This document shows, piece by piece, positions 30,825 to 39,344 of a stretch of DNA of 53,659 nucleotides. The notes beneath the pieces are model-generated. The model did no database searches. It saw nothing but the letters and a program-made list of their open reading frames with translations, and was not told the DNA's origin. This DNA is from VRUE01 sp036379955 (GTDB lineage: Bacteria; Actinomycetota; Thermoleophilia; Solirubrobacterales; 70-9): contig DASVFR010000018.1 in the NCBI GenBank assembly GCA_036379955.1, positions 1-53,659 on the forward strand. The letters run 5' to 3'. Made by a program: the position numbers and the translations under genes. How positions within the stretch are numbered: the first letter of the stretch is position 1; each line of letters begins with the position of its first letter.

Positions 30825-31745
30825 GTGCATTCGCACGATCATTCGCACGCTCTCGACGCGCGGCGGGGCGACAGCCGCCGCAGGATGTGGATAGCGCTGG
30901 GCGTCAATCTCGCGATGTTTGTCGCGGAGGCTGTGGGAGGTGCAGTTACCGGGTCACTGGCTGTTCTGGCCGATGCGGGACATTTGCTTTCGGACGTAGG
31001 GGCGATCGGGCTGGCGTTGTTCGCGGCGGCGCTGGCGGCGCGGCCGGCGGGGGGGCGGATGACGTTCGGATACCAGCGTTCGGAGATTCTGGCGGCGCTG
31101 GTCAACGGGCTGGTGCTGGTCGCGGTCGCGGTCGCGGTTGGGGTTGCGGCGATCGGCCGGCTCGGGAATCCGCCGGAGATCGATGGGCTCGGAGTGCTCG
31201 CGCTTGGTGTTCTTGGCCTGGGAGGCAATGTTGCCGCGACCGTCGTGCTTGCCCGGGGCGAGCGGGAGGACGTCAATCTCGAGGGCGTCCTTCGACACAG
31301 CGCCGCGGACGCGCTTGGCTCGCTCGGCGTCGTGCTCGCCGGTGGGTTCGTGTTGCTCGGTGGCTCGCCGGTGGTCGATCCGCTGGTCGGTCTCGCGATC
31401 TCCGTCCTGATCCTGCTCTCCTCTTGGCGCCTGATCGCCGAGCCGCTGGGCGTGCTGATGGAGGCGGCGCCGGCCGGGGTTGACGTCGAAGAAGCTGGTG
31501 CCGCGATCTGCGAGGAGGAGGGGGTCCGCTCGGTACACGACCTCCACATCTGGACCGTCACCTCGGGCTTTGGCGCGCTCGCCGCCCACGTCGTCGTCTC
31601 CCCCGAGTGCGACCGTGACCTGGTCCGCCGCCGGATCGAGCTGCTGTTGCACGAGCGCTTCGGCATCGACCACACGACGCTGCAGATGGAGGAGCAGGTA
31701 CCGGAGGCCCTCCTGAGCGTCGAGAACGCTCCGCCGCACGCCTGA
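30825..31745 (+). CDS. Cation diffusion facilitator (CzcD/ZitB-like) metal exporter
   Basis: 306 residues. His-rich N-terminus HSHDHSHALD, six predicted helices, and the two metal-site motifs LADAGHLLSDVGAIG (second helix) and RHSAADALGSLGV (fifth helix, HxxxD). A cytoplasmic domain ends EERFGIDHTTLQMEE-like (RFGIDHTTLQMEEQ). It exchanges Zn2+ or related ions for protons. Start GTG 30825. No metal regulator is adjacent. Confidence 0.9.
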   Translation: MHSHDHSHALDARRGDSRRRMWIALGVNLAMFVAEAVGGAVTGSLAVLADAGHLLSDVGAIGLALFAAALAARPAGGRMTFGYQRSEILAALVNGLVLVAVAVAVGVAAIGRLGNPPEIDGLGVLALGVLGLGGNVAATVVLARGEREDVNLEGVLRHSAADALGSLGVVLAGGFVLLGGSPVVDPLVGLAISVLILLSSWRLIAEPLGVLMEAAPAGVDVEEAGAAICEEEGVRSVHDLHIWTVTSGFGALAAHVVVSPECDRDLVRRRIELLLHERFGIDHTTLQMEEQVPEALLSVENAPPHA

Positions 31746-31815
31746 TACGCAACCCGGCTTGCAGTCTCAACGCATCGCCGGGGGCGGATTTACGCACTTG
31801 GCTAGCCTCTTCGCG

Positions 31816-33000
31816 ATGGTCAAGACTCGCCTTGCCCCGGCGGCCCTGCTTGCCGCCGCGGCGGCGCTGCTCGTGCTGCTCGCGGCCGCCGTCGCCTCCG
31901 CCGACGACCTCGAATCGAAGCTCGACGCCAAGGAAGCCAAGCTCTCCGAGGTGCACGAACGGCACGGCGTGCTGACGACGACCATCTCCCATTACAAGGA
32001 CCGGATCGAGCGGCTGACCGGCAAGGTGGCAGCGCTGCGCACCCGGGAGGCCGCGGTCCGCGATCGCCTTGACGCGAAGCAGGCGGAGCTGGACCGAGCC
32101 GTCACCCAGCTCGACGGCGCCAAGCGGCACCTTGCCGTGGTGCGGTCGCGGCTCAAGCGCGCGCTCCTGACGCTGCGCGAGCGGCTGGTGGCGATCTACG
32201 AGACGGGGACCCCCGACGTCCTTAGCGTCATCGTCGGCGCCAACGGCTACGACGACCTGATCGACCGCACCGAATACCTGGACCGCATCCGCGGCATGGA
32301 CGAGGCGGTCGTCGGCCGGGTCAGGGACCTGCGCGACGAAGTCAAGCGCACCGTCGCCCGGCTGCGCGGGGCCAAGCTGCGTATAGAAGCGGCGCGGGAC
32401 GCGATCGCCGCCGAAGAGCAGGTGTTCGCCTCGGCTCGGGCCGCCGTGGAGGAGCGTCAGGCGGCGCTCGTCGCCGCACGCTCACGGCGCGAAGCGGCGC
32501 TGAATCGAATTGAGAAGACCGAAGGCGACCTCGACGGCGACGTCGCCTCGATCCAGGCCGAGCTGGCGGCGCGACTCGGCGAGTCCGCCTCCGCCCCCCT
32601 TCCCGCCGGACCGATTCGCTACGGCTCGGGCCAGTTCATCTGGCCGGTGGACGGGCCGGTCGTCTCCGGCTTCGGGATGCGATGGGGGCGCATGCACGAG
32701 GGGATCGACATCGCGGTTCCGGCCGGGACGCCGATCCGGGCGGCTGCCGACGGCACGGTCGTCCTGATGCAGTCCGAGGCCGAAAGCGGTGGCTACGGGA
32801 ACTTCACCTGCCTCGATCACGGTGGCGGTCTGCAGACCTGCTACGCGCACCAGTCGTCCTTCGCGGTCAGCTCCGGGCAGAGCGTCGCCCAGGGCGACGT
32901 GATCGGCTACGTCGGCTGCACCGGGCACTGCTTCGGCGACCACCTGCATTTCGAGGTGCGCGTCGCCGGCGCGCCGACCGACCCGCTCGGCTACCTGTAG
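31816..33000 (+). CDS. Exported M23 peptidoglycan endopeptidase with coiled-coil domain
   Basis: 394 residues from ATG 31816. Signal segment LAPAALLAAAAALLVLLAAAVASA; long coiled coil ~30-265 (KLDAKEAKLSEVHERHGVL; RTREAAVRDRLDAKQAELDR); M23/LytM domain ~280-394 with HEGIDIAVPAGTPI and HLHFEVR, the Zn ligand and catalytic His motifs, all present. It resembles EnvC/RipA-like wall hydrolases. The start at 31759 in the longer frame lacks a signal peptide at its head. Likely role: wall remodelling or cell separation. Confidence 0.88.
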   Translation: MVKTRLAPAALLAAAAALLVLLAAAVASADDLESKLDAKEAKLSEVHERHGVLTTTISHYKDRIERLTGKVAALRTREAAVRDRLDAKQAELDRAVTQLDGAKRHLAVVRSRLKRALLTLRERLVAIYETGTPDVLSVIVGANGYDDLIDRTEYLDRIRGMDEAVVGRVRDLRDEVKRTVARLRGAKLRIEAARDAIAAEEQVFASARAAVEERQAALVAARSRREAALNRIEKTEGDLDGDVASIQAELAARLGESASAPLPAGPIRYGSGQFIWPVDGPVVSGFGMRWGRMHEGIDIAVPAGTPIRAAADGTVVLMQSEAESGGYGNFTCLDHGGGLQTCYAHQSSFAVSSGQSVAQGDVIGYVGCTGHCFGDHLHFEVRVAGAPTDPLGYL

Positions 33001-33064
33001 CGACTCTCGACGTTCCGTCCAGGCATTGGGTTGAAATCTCGCTTTGGTTTGAGACCCTAGAGGG

Positions 33065-33739
33065 GTGATCAAGCAGGCTCACGGCTATCTCGCCGGAGCG
33101 GTCTCCGGCACGGCGATGATCGGCGCTGCCGTCGTTGCCTTCGTCCTGCTGGTTTCCTTCCAGGCCCTGCGCGAGTGGCCGCTGGCTGGGATTCAGATCG
33201 GCGGGGGAGGGGACGGGGGCGCCTCCGCGACCGGCCGCCGCGCTGCCGGAGGCGAAGGGTCGGCCGGATCCGCCGCGGTCCATCGGGCAGGCTCGGCGAC
33301 CTCTCATGGAACGGGCGACGCCACTGGCCGGCCTGGCGGCTCGCTCAACGACGTCGGCTCGGGCATCGGCTCGGCACCCACCACGCGTGGGTCCGCGCCC
33401 ACGCCCGGCGGCGGCTCACCCAACGCTCCAGGCTCGACTGCTGCCTCCGGGCAGTCGGCGCCGACGGCTGGCAGCAGCGGCTCGGGCTCCGGGTCGGCGC
33501 CGGGACCCGCCGCGGGGTCCGGCGGCTCGTCCGACTCGACCTCCGGCGCCGTCACCGGCGCCGTCGACGAAACGGTGAAAGGCGTCGACGAAGCGACGGG
33601 AGGGGCACTCGGGGCCGCCGGCGTCACCGAAACGACCGAAAGCGCCGTCAACGGGGTCGCCGGCCCCGAATCGACCGTCGGCAAAACCGTCGACGGGACC
33701 GTGGAAACGGTGAAAGGACTGCTCGGCGGCAGCCGCTAG
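33065..33739 (+). CDS. Membrane-anchored Gly/Ser/Ala-rich protein
   Basis: 224 residues from GTG 33065. One N-terminal helix (AGAVSGTAMIGAAVVAFVLLVSFQAL, ~10-35) precedes a long low-complexity region of Gly, Ser, Ala, Pro and Thr. A short repeated tail follows with GAVTGAVDETVKGVDEAT and VGKTVDGTVETVKGLLGG. It probably spans the wall. The tail codons favour GAA and AAA. No enzymatic domain is seen. Confidence 0.65.
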   Translation: MIKQAHGYLAGAVSGTAMIGAAVVAFVLLVSFQALREWPLAGIQIGGGGDGGASATGRRAAGGEGSAGSAAVHRAGSATSHGTGDATGRPGGSLNDVGSGIGSAPTTRGSAPTPGGGSPNAPGSTAASGQSAPTAGSSGSGSGSAPGPAAGSGGSSDSTSGAVTGAVDETVKGVDEATGGALGAAGVTETTESAVNGVAGPESTVGKTVDGTVETVKGLLGGSR

Positions 33740-33775
33740 CCGTCGCCACCCCTCCAACCGTCACAATGCCCGCCT

Positions 33776-35080
33776 ATGGCGGAGCGTGGACAGACCGGCG
33801 CGGTGATGGACCCGATCGCGGGATCGCAGGTCTACCCCGCTGGCAGTCGCGTCAACGAGCGCGGTCATCTCGAGATCGCCGGCTGCGACGTCGTCGATCT
33901 CGCCGCCGATCTGGGCACGCCGGCTTACCTGTACGCCGAGGAGGACATGCGCTCCCGCGCCCGTGCCTATCGCGAGGCCTTCGAGCGGCGCGGCGCGGAC
34001 TTCGAGGTCCTCTTCGCCAGCAAGTCGTTCCCCTGCACCGCCGCCTACCGGCTCTTTGCCGAGGAGGGTCTCTCGGTCGACGTCGCCTCCGGCGGCGAGC
34101 TGCACATGGCGCTGCGCGCGGGCTTCGACCCGGCGCGCATCCACATGCACGGCAACAACAAGACCGACGAGGAGATCCTCTTCGCCGCGCGCTCGCGGAT
34201 CGGCCACCTGATCCTCGACTCCTTCGACGAGATCGAGCGCTGCGAGCGGTTGCTCGACGAGCCGCAGGACGTGCTGATCCGCGTCACGCCCGGGATCAAG
34301 CCCTCGACCCACGACTACGTGCAGACGGGTCAGCTCGACTCCAAGTTCGGCTTCGGGTTGGAGGACGGTCTGGCCGCGCGGGCCGTGGAGCGGGTGCTCG
34401 CCTCTGACGTCCTCAACCTGACGGGGCTGCACGCGCACATCGGCTCGCAGATCTTCGAGCTCGAGCCCTACACCCTGGCGATCCGCGCGCTCGGCGAGCT
34501 GGCCGGCGAGTGGTGCCGGGTCGTCAACGTCGGCGGTGGCCTCGGCATCGCCTACACCGCCGAGGACGAGCCGCCCTCGATCGACGCCTACGTCGACGTC
34601 AAGGTGCGCGGCGTCGCCGAAGTCTTCGGCGAGGGCGTGCGGATCCTGATCGAGCCCGGCCGCTCGCTTGTCGGCAACGCAGGTGTGACCGCTTACCGCG
34701 TCGGCACGGTCAAGGAGATCCCCGGCGTGCGCACCTACGTCGCCGTCGACGGCGGCATGTCGGACAACATGCGGCCGATGCTCTACGGCTCGCGCTACGA
34801 GGCCTTGATCGCCGATCGAGCGGCCGCCGCGCCCGACACGCCGGCGACGATCGCCGGCATGCACTGCGAGTCGGGCGACATCCTCGTGCGCGATGCGACG
34901 CTGGCCGCCCCCGCCCCCGGCGACGTCCTGGTGACGCCCGCCACCGGCGCCTACGGGCACGCGATGGCGAGCAACTACAACGGCGTCACCCGCCCGCCGG
35001 TCGTCTTCTGCCGCGGCGGAGAGGCCCGCGTGGTTGTGCGGCGCGAGACCTACGAGGACCTGACTGCCAGGGATGTCTGA
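33776..35080 (+). CDS. lysA: Diaminopimelate decarboxylase
   Basis: 434 residues, PLP-dependent fold III. It forms L-lysine from meso-diaminopimelate. Visible: VLFASKSFPC with the PLP Lys (~83), HMHGNNKTDEEI, GLHAHIGSQI, NVGGGLGIAYT, IEPGRSLVGNAG, the active-site HCESGDILVRD and GAYGHAMASNYN. ATG 33776 gives normal length. It overlaps hom by 8 bp, making the first gene of a lysA-hom-thrC-thrB unit for aspartate-family amino acids. Confidence 0.93.
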   Translation: MAERGQTGAVMDPIAGSQVYPAGSRVNERGHLEIAGCDVVDLAADLGTPAYLYAEEDMRSRARAYREAFERRGADFEVLFASKSFPCTAAYRLFAEEGLSVDVASGGELHMALRAGFDPARIHMHGNNKTDEEILFAARSRIGHLILDSFDEIERCERLLDEPQDVLIRVTPGIKPSTHDYVQTGQLDSKFGFGLEDGLAARAVERVLASDVLNLTGLHAHIGSQIFELEPYTLAIRALGELAGEWCRVVNVGGGLGIAYTAEDEPPSIDAYVDVKVRGVAEVFGEGVRILIEPGRSLVGNAGVTAYRVGTVKEIPGVRTYVAVDGGMSDNMRPMLYGSRYEALIADRAAAAPDTPATIAGMHCESGDILVRDATLAAPAPGDVLVTPATGAYGHAMASNYNGVTRPPVVFCRGGEARVVVRRETYEDLTARDV

Positions 35081-36308
35081 GGAACCCTCGAAAGCGGTGC
35101 GCATCGGGCTGCTCGGGCGCGGCACGGTCGGCGGTGCCTTCGCCGACTTGCTGGCCGAGCGGGCCGGCGCGGTCGAGGCCGCGACCGGGCGGCGCCTCGA
35201 GATCTCGGGCGTCCTCACCCGCGGGCAGGGCGATTTCGGCGCGATCCTCGAGGACTCCGACGCGATCGTCGAGCTGATCGGCGGCACCGAGCCGGCCCGG
35301 GACTACGTGTTGGCGGCGCTGCGAGCCGGGAAGCCGGTCGTCACCGCAAACAAGCAGTTGCTCGCCCAGCACGGCGAAGAGTTGTTCGAGGCGGCGCGCG
35401 AGGCGGGCGTGCAGCTGCGCTTCGAGGCCGCCGTCGCCGGCGTGATTCCGATCGTGCGGGCGATTCAGGAGAGCTTCGGCGTGACCGAGATAACCAAGGT
35501 CTTCGGCATCGTCAACGGCACGACCAACTTCATCCTCACCGAGATGGCGGCCAGCGGCGCGCCGTTCGAGGAGGTGCTGGCCCGGGCCCAGGAGCTGGGC
35601 TACGCCGAGGCCGACCCGAGCGACGACGTCAGCGGCGCCGACGCGGCGGCGAAGATGGCGATCCTCGCCCGCCTTGCCTTCCATACGCCGGTGACGCTCG
35701 ACGAGGTCTCCTACGAGGGGATCGAGCGGATCGAACCCGACGACATCGCCTATGCGCGGGAGCTTGGCCTCTCGCTGAAGCTGCTCGGGGTCGCCGAGCG
35801 CCGCGAGGGCGGAGTGAGCGTGCGCGTCTTCCCCTGCTTCCTCTACGGCGGCCACCCGCTGGCCCCGGTCCAGGGGCCCTTCAACGCGGTGATGGTCGAG
35901 GCGCCGGAGATCACCGAGGTGACGATGTCGGGGCCTGGGGCGGGAGGCGTGCAGACCGCATCGGCGGTGCTCGGCGACGTCGTCTCGGTCCTCAACGGCG
36001 ACGCGCCGGTGCACGAGACGCGCGATGAGCTGCCGATCGTCGCCGACGTCGCCTCCTCCTTCTACCTCCATCTCGAGGTGAGCGACCGGCCGGGGGTCCT
36101 CGCCCGGGTGGCTCAGGTCCTCGGCGACAAGGAGGTCTCGGTGAAGAGCGTCGTTCAGCGCGGCAGCGGCGAGGAGGCCAGCCTGGTGATGGTCCTTCAC
36201 GAGTGCCTCGAGTCCCGCTTCTCCGAGGCACTCGACGCGATCGACGCGCTGGACGTGCTGCGCACTCCACCGCGGGCGATCCGGGTGATCGAAGAGGAGT
36301 TCGTCTGA
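35073..36308 (+). CDS. hom: Homoserine dehydrogenase
   Basis: 411 residues. NAD(P)-binding GLLGRGTVGGAF, VTANKQLLAQHG, the family signature FGIVNGTTNFILTEM, SGADAAAKMAILARLAFH and a C-terminal ACT domain (~335-411, VSDRPGVLARVAQVLGDKEVSVKSV) that usually binds threonine for feedback inhibition. It reduces aspartate semialdehyde to homoserine. It overlaps lysA and is followed after 13 bp by thrC. Confidence 0.93.
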   Translation: MSEEPSKAVRIGLLGRGTVGGAFADLLAERAGAVEAATGRRLEISGVLTRGQGDFGAILEDSDAIVELIGGTEPARDYVLAALRAGKPVVTANKQLLAQHGEELFEAAREAGVQLRFEAAVAGVIPIVRAIQESFGVTEITKVFGIVNGTTNFILTEMAASGAPFEEVLARAQELGYAEADPSDDVSGADAAAKMAILARLAFHTPVTLDEVSYEGIERIEPDDIAYARELGLSLKLLGVAERREGGVSVRVFPCFLYGGHPLAPVQGPFNAVMVEAPEITEVTMSGPGAGGVQTASAVLGDVVSVLNGDAPVHETRDELPIVADVASSFYLHLEVSDRPGVLARVAQVLGDKEVSVKSVVQRGSGEEASLVMVLHECLESRFSEALDAIDALDVLRTPPRAIRVIEEEFV

Positions 36309-36321
36309 GGTCTTCTGGTCG

Positions 36322-37356
36322 ATGGCCGAACCGCTGATCCAGAGGTATCGCGACCGGCTCTCGCTGGAGGCGGACGACCCGGTCGTCTCGCTCAACGAGG
36401 GCTCGACGCCGCTGATCGAAGCACCGCGCTTGTCCGAGCGGCTTGGCGTTCGTGCCTACCTCAAGTTCGAGGGCGCCAACCCGACCGGCAGCTTCAAGGA
36501 CCGGGGGATGACGGTCGCGGTCTCGCGGGCCAAGGGGCGAGGGGCGGAGGCGGTGATCTGCGCCTCGACTGGCAACACGGCGGCGAGCGCCGCGGCCTAC
36601 GCCGCCCGGGCGGGCATGCGCGGGGCGGTGATCGTCCCCGAGGGCAAGATCGCGATCGGCAAGCTCGCCCAGGCGCTGATGCACGGGGCGCGGGTGGTGG
36701 CGCTGCAGGGCAACTTCGACGACGCCCTGCGGATCGTCCGTGAGCTGGCCGCGAAACACCCGATCGAGCTCGTCAACTCGGTCAACCCGCACCGGATCGA
36801 AGGCCAGAAGACCGCGGCGTTCGAGGTGGTCGAGGAGCTGGGCGGGGCGCCGGGCGCCCTCGCGATCCCAGTCGGCAACGCCGGCAACGTCACCGCCTAC
36901 TGGCGAGGCTTCCAGGAGGCCGGTACGGCACCGGTCCTCTACGGCTTCCAGGCCGAGGGGGCGGCGCCGCTCGTGCGCGGGGAGCCGGTCGCCAACCCCG
37001 AGACGATCGCCTCGGCGATCCGGATCGGCAACCCGGCCCGCTGGGAGGAGGCGATGACCGCCTTCACGGGCTCGCGCGGCCGCGTAGCCGCCGTCTCCGA
37101 CGAGCAGATCCTCGACGCCTACCGCTGGCTGGCGGCGGGCGAAGGGGTCTTCTGCGAGCCCGCCTCGGCGGCCTCGGTCGCCGGCCTGCTCGCCCACGGT
37201 CTGCCCGTTGCCGAAGATCAGGCGCCGCCCGAGTCGGTCGTCTGCGTGCTCACCGGCCACGGCCTCAAGGACCCTGACACTGCGCTCTCAAAGGCGCCGC
37301 CGGTGATCAACTGCGAGAACGACCTCAGCGCCGTCGAGCGCGCGGTGTTCGAGTGA
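36322..37356 (+). CDS. thrC: Threonine synthase
   Basis: 344 residues, PLP fold II. NPTGSFKDRGM carries the PLP Lys (~59). CASTGNTAASAAAYAARAG, VPVGNAGNVTAYWRGF-like (IPVGNAGNVTAYWRGF) phosphate loop and a C-terminal VVCVLTGHGLKDPDTAL are typical. It makes threonine from O-phosphohomoserine. The last 4 bp overlap thrB (GTGA). Confidence 0.93.
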   Translation: MAEPLIQRYRDRLSLEADDPVVSLNEGSTPLIEAPRLSERLGVRAYLKFEGANPTGSFKDRGMTVAVSRAKGRGAEAVICASTGNTAASAAAYAARAGMRGAVIVPEGKIAIGKLAQALMHGARVVALQGNFDDALRIVRELAAKHPIELVNSVNPHRIEGQKTAAFEVVEELGGAPGALAIPVGNAGNVTAYWRGFQEAGTAPVLYGFQAEGAAPLVRGEPVANPETIASAIRIGNPARWEEAMTAFTGSRGRVAAVSDEQILDAYRWLAAGEGVFCEPASAASVAGLLAHGLPVAEDQAPPESVVCVLTGHGLKDPDTALSKAPPVINCENDLSAVERAVFE

Positions 37357-38231
37357 CCGCTCGCCACCGGCTCGTCCGCGTTCCCGCCTCCTCGGCCAAT
37401 CTCGGGCCCGGCTACGACGTGCTTGCCGCGGCGGTGTCCCTCTTCCTCGAGCTGGAGGTCGAGGAGGCTGGGGAGTACTCGTTCGACGACGGCGGTCTCG
37501 GCGTGCCGGCAGGCCGCGACAACCTGATCGTGGGCGCCTTCGAGAGCCTGCACTCGGCGGACGGGATCGCCTTCCGACTGAAGAGCGAGATTCCGCTGGC
37601 CCGGGGGCTCGGCTCCAGCGCGGCGGCGATCGTCGCCGGTCTCTTCGCCGCCGACCATCTCTTCGAGCTCGGGCTCTCCAGGGAGGACTTCCTGGCCCGG
37701 GCGACCGAGATCGAGGGCCATCCCGACAACGTCGCGGCGGCGATCTACGGCGGCTTCGTGATCTGCGGAGCCGGCGAGGGCGGTCCGATGGCCGCCCGCT
37801 TCGACGCGCCGAGCGGACTCGAGGGCATCGCCGTGATTCCGGCGGAAGAGGTCTCGACCGAGCGCGCCCGCGAGGAGATCCCCGCCGAGATCCCGCTCGC
37901 CGATGCCGTCGCCAACGTCTCGGCCGCCTCTCGCCTCGTCCTCGGCCTGCAGACCGCCGACCTCGACCTCCTCGCCGCCGGCCTCGCCGACCGCATCCAC
38001 CAGGACCGTCGCCGCGACCTCTATCCGCGCTCGATGGAGCTGGTCGATGAGGCCCGCGCCCTTGGCGCCCTCGGTGCGACGATCTCCGGCGCCGGCCCCA
38101 CCGTCCTCGTCTGGACCACCTGGCAGGACGCCGGCAAGGTCGTCGAGACGCTCGAAGAGCGCTGCATCGGCTGGGCCGAGATCCGCCGCCTCCCCTTCAG
38201 TCCCCAGGGCGCAGACGTCCCTGAGCTTTAG
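37353..38231 (+). CDS. thrB: Homoserine kinase
   Basis: 292 residues, GHMP kinase fold. VPASSANLGPGYDVLAAA at the start, the ATP loop PLARGLGSSAAAIVAGL (~82), GHPDNVAAAIYGG and GATISGAGPTVLVW near the end are all present. It phosphorylates homoserine for thrC. GTG start overlapping the thrC stop; end of the lysA-hom-thrC-thrB operon. Confidence 0.93.
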   Translation: MTARHRLVRVPASSANLGPGYDVLAAAVSLFLELEVEEAGEYSFDDGGLGVPAGRDNLIVGAFESLHSADGIAFRLKSEIPLARGLGSSAAAIVAGLFAADHLFELGLSREDFLARATEIEGHPDNVAAAIYGGFVICGAGEGGPMAARFDAPSGLEGIAVIPAEEVSTERAREEIPAEIPLADAVANVSAASRLVLGLQTADLDLLAAGLADRIHQDRRRDLYPRSMELVDEARALGALGATISGAGPTVLVWTTWQDAGKVVETLEERCIGWAEIRRLPFSPQGADVPEL

Positions 38232-38273
38232 CTAGGCAGGGGAGAGATTTGTGCGCCGAGCCCTTAGGGGGAG

Positions 38274-38486
38274 GTGCGCTTGACCCGACATGCGAAGAAC
38301 GGGCTCCGGCGTGTCGGAGGAACGCTGGAGGACGCTGAACGGGTGATCGCGAATCCAAGTAGGACCGATCGGGACAATTGGGGGAAGCCCAGATACACCG
38401 GTGAGATTCGTGGCACACGAGTGCGCGTGGTCGTTGCTCTTGACGAGCCCGACTTGATCGTCACAATTCACGATAGGAGACGATGA
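38274..38486 (+). CDS. DUF4258-like small protein, putative toxin of a type II pair
   Basis: 70 residues: MRLTRHAKNGLRRVGGTLED then AERVIANPSRTDRDNWGKPR and YTGEIRGTRVRVVVALDEPD, ending LIVTIHDRRR. The layout (RHAK start, helix, RxxGxxxxxxVVV, closing strand with a basic end) resembles DUF4258/RelE-like mRNA-interferase folds. GTG 38274 or TTG 38280, behind AGGGGGAGGT, may be the start. The stop overlaps the next start by ATGA. Base composition is lower in GC than the flanking operon. Confidence 0.65.
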   Translation: MRLTRHAKNGLRRVGGTLEDAERVIANPSRTDRDNWGKPRYTGEIRGTRVRVVVALDEPDLIVTIHDRRR

Positions 38487-38785
38487 TGCGAGTGGACTAT
38501 GACAGCGAGGCCGACGCGCTCGATATTGAACTCTTCCCGTTCGAGCGCTTTGAAGGTCAGGAGCCCGTTCACGACACCTTCTGCCAAGTGGGCTTTGCCA
38601 AGGGAGAGCCTGCCAGTATTGAGCTATTGGGCCCCGCGGAGCAAATCCCGCTGCTTGATGTCGCGGCGGAGCGTTACCACCTTGACGCGGCAGCGCTCAA
38701 AGCAGCAGCCTGCGCCGCGCTCGCGGCACCTGATCGGGTCATCAAGATCGACGTAGGGTCTCCACTTTCCGCGGCGGCCGCCTAG
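38483..38785 (+). CDS. DUF2283 protein, putative antitoxin partner
   Basis: 100 residues, MMRVDYDSEADALDIELFPFERFEGQEP, the DUF2283 pattern (YDxxADxLxI). The rest contains AGPAEQ-type loop residues (LLGPAEQIPLLDVAAERYHL) and an Ala-rich tail. DUF4258-DUF2283 neighbours are often annotated as toxin-antitoxin-like pairs in bacteria; biochemical proof is limited. It is translationally coupled to the preceding gene. Confidence 0.7.
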   Translation: MMRVDYDSEADALDIELFPFERFEGQEPVHDTFCQVGFAKGEPASIELLGPAEQIPLLDVAAERYHLDAAALKAAACAALAAPDRVIKIDVGSPLSAAAA

Positions 38786-38787
38786 CG

Positions 38788-39159
38788 ATGCCCGGCTACA
38801 CGATCAAGCACCGCGACGAGTTCGAGTCGATGGAGGGGTCGGGAGACTCGACCTGGAGGCTGGCGCGCAAGGCGCTCGGCACCTCGGCCTTTGGCTTCAA
38901 CCTGGTCGAGATCGGACCCGGCGGGCAGATCCCCGAGCACAACGAGGAAGAGAGCGGCCAGGTCGAGCTCTTCATCGTCCTCGAGGGCGAGGCGGTGATG
39001 CGGCTCGACGGCGAGGATCATCCGGCTCCCGCCGGCACCTTCGCCTCGATCGAGCCGCCGGCCAGCCGCACGATCCTCAACCGCTCCGAGGCGCCGGTCA
39101 CGGCGCTCCTGATCGGGGTCCAGCCCGAGGGCGGCTACGAGCCGATGTCCTGGGCCTAA
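38788..39159 (+). CDS. Cupin-domain protein
   Basis: 123 residues. Cupin motif 1 appears as GPGGQIPEHNEEESGQVELFIVLEG, with a His/Glu set for metal, and motif 2 as PAPAGTFASIEPPASRTILNRS, which is weak and lacks the usual His. Function is unknown; small single cupins can be isomerases or sensors. The start is 2 bp after the DUF2283 stop, so it may be in that unit. A P1-family palindrome starts one base after its stop. Confidence 0.75.
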   Translation: MPGYTIKHRDEFESMEGSGDSTWRLARKALGTSAFGFNLVEIGPGGQIPEHNEEESGQVELFIVLEGEAVMRLDGEDHPAPAGTFASIEPPASRTILNRSEAPVTALLIGVQPEGGYEPMSWA

Positions 39160-39160
39160 A

Positions 39161-39200
39161 CCGACATTGACCCGCTGAGGTGTGGTCAATGTCGGATGCG
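39161..39200. repeat. Palindromic repeat family P1, copy 2
   Basis: CCGACATTGACC (39161-39172) pairs perfectly with GGTCAATGTCGG (39184-39195). GGATGCG follows, matching copies 1 and 3. It lies just after the cupin stop and ~80 bp before the gltB -10 box. No T-tract. Confidence 0.75.
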
Positions 39201-39276
39201 TGAATCCGCGCGGGAAGCTGTTTTGCGCTATTTGCAGGAAAAGCGGAATTTGTGCCGACGGGGCCCCGGCCGGCTC

Positions 39277-39282
39277 TATAAT
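39277..39282 (+). promoter_or_regulatory. -10 box for gltB
   Basis: A perfect TATAAT at 39277-39282 in an otherwise GC-rich gap, with only a weak -35 (TGCCGA at 39253). Start would be near 39289, giving a ~55-nt leader ending in GGGAGGT before ATG 39345. Confidence 0.55.
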
Positions 39283-39344
39283 TCCGGAACTTGTCAACCC
39301 GTCGCGCGCCCGCTCGGAGAAGGTGCGGAACCCGGGAGGTCAGC

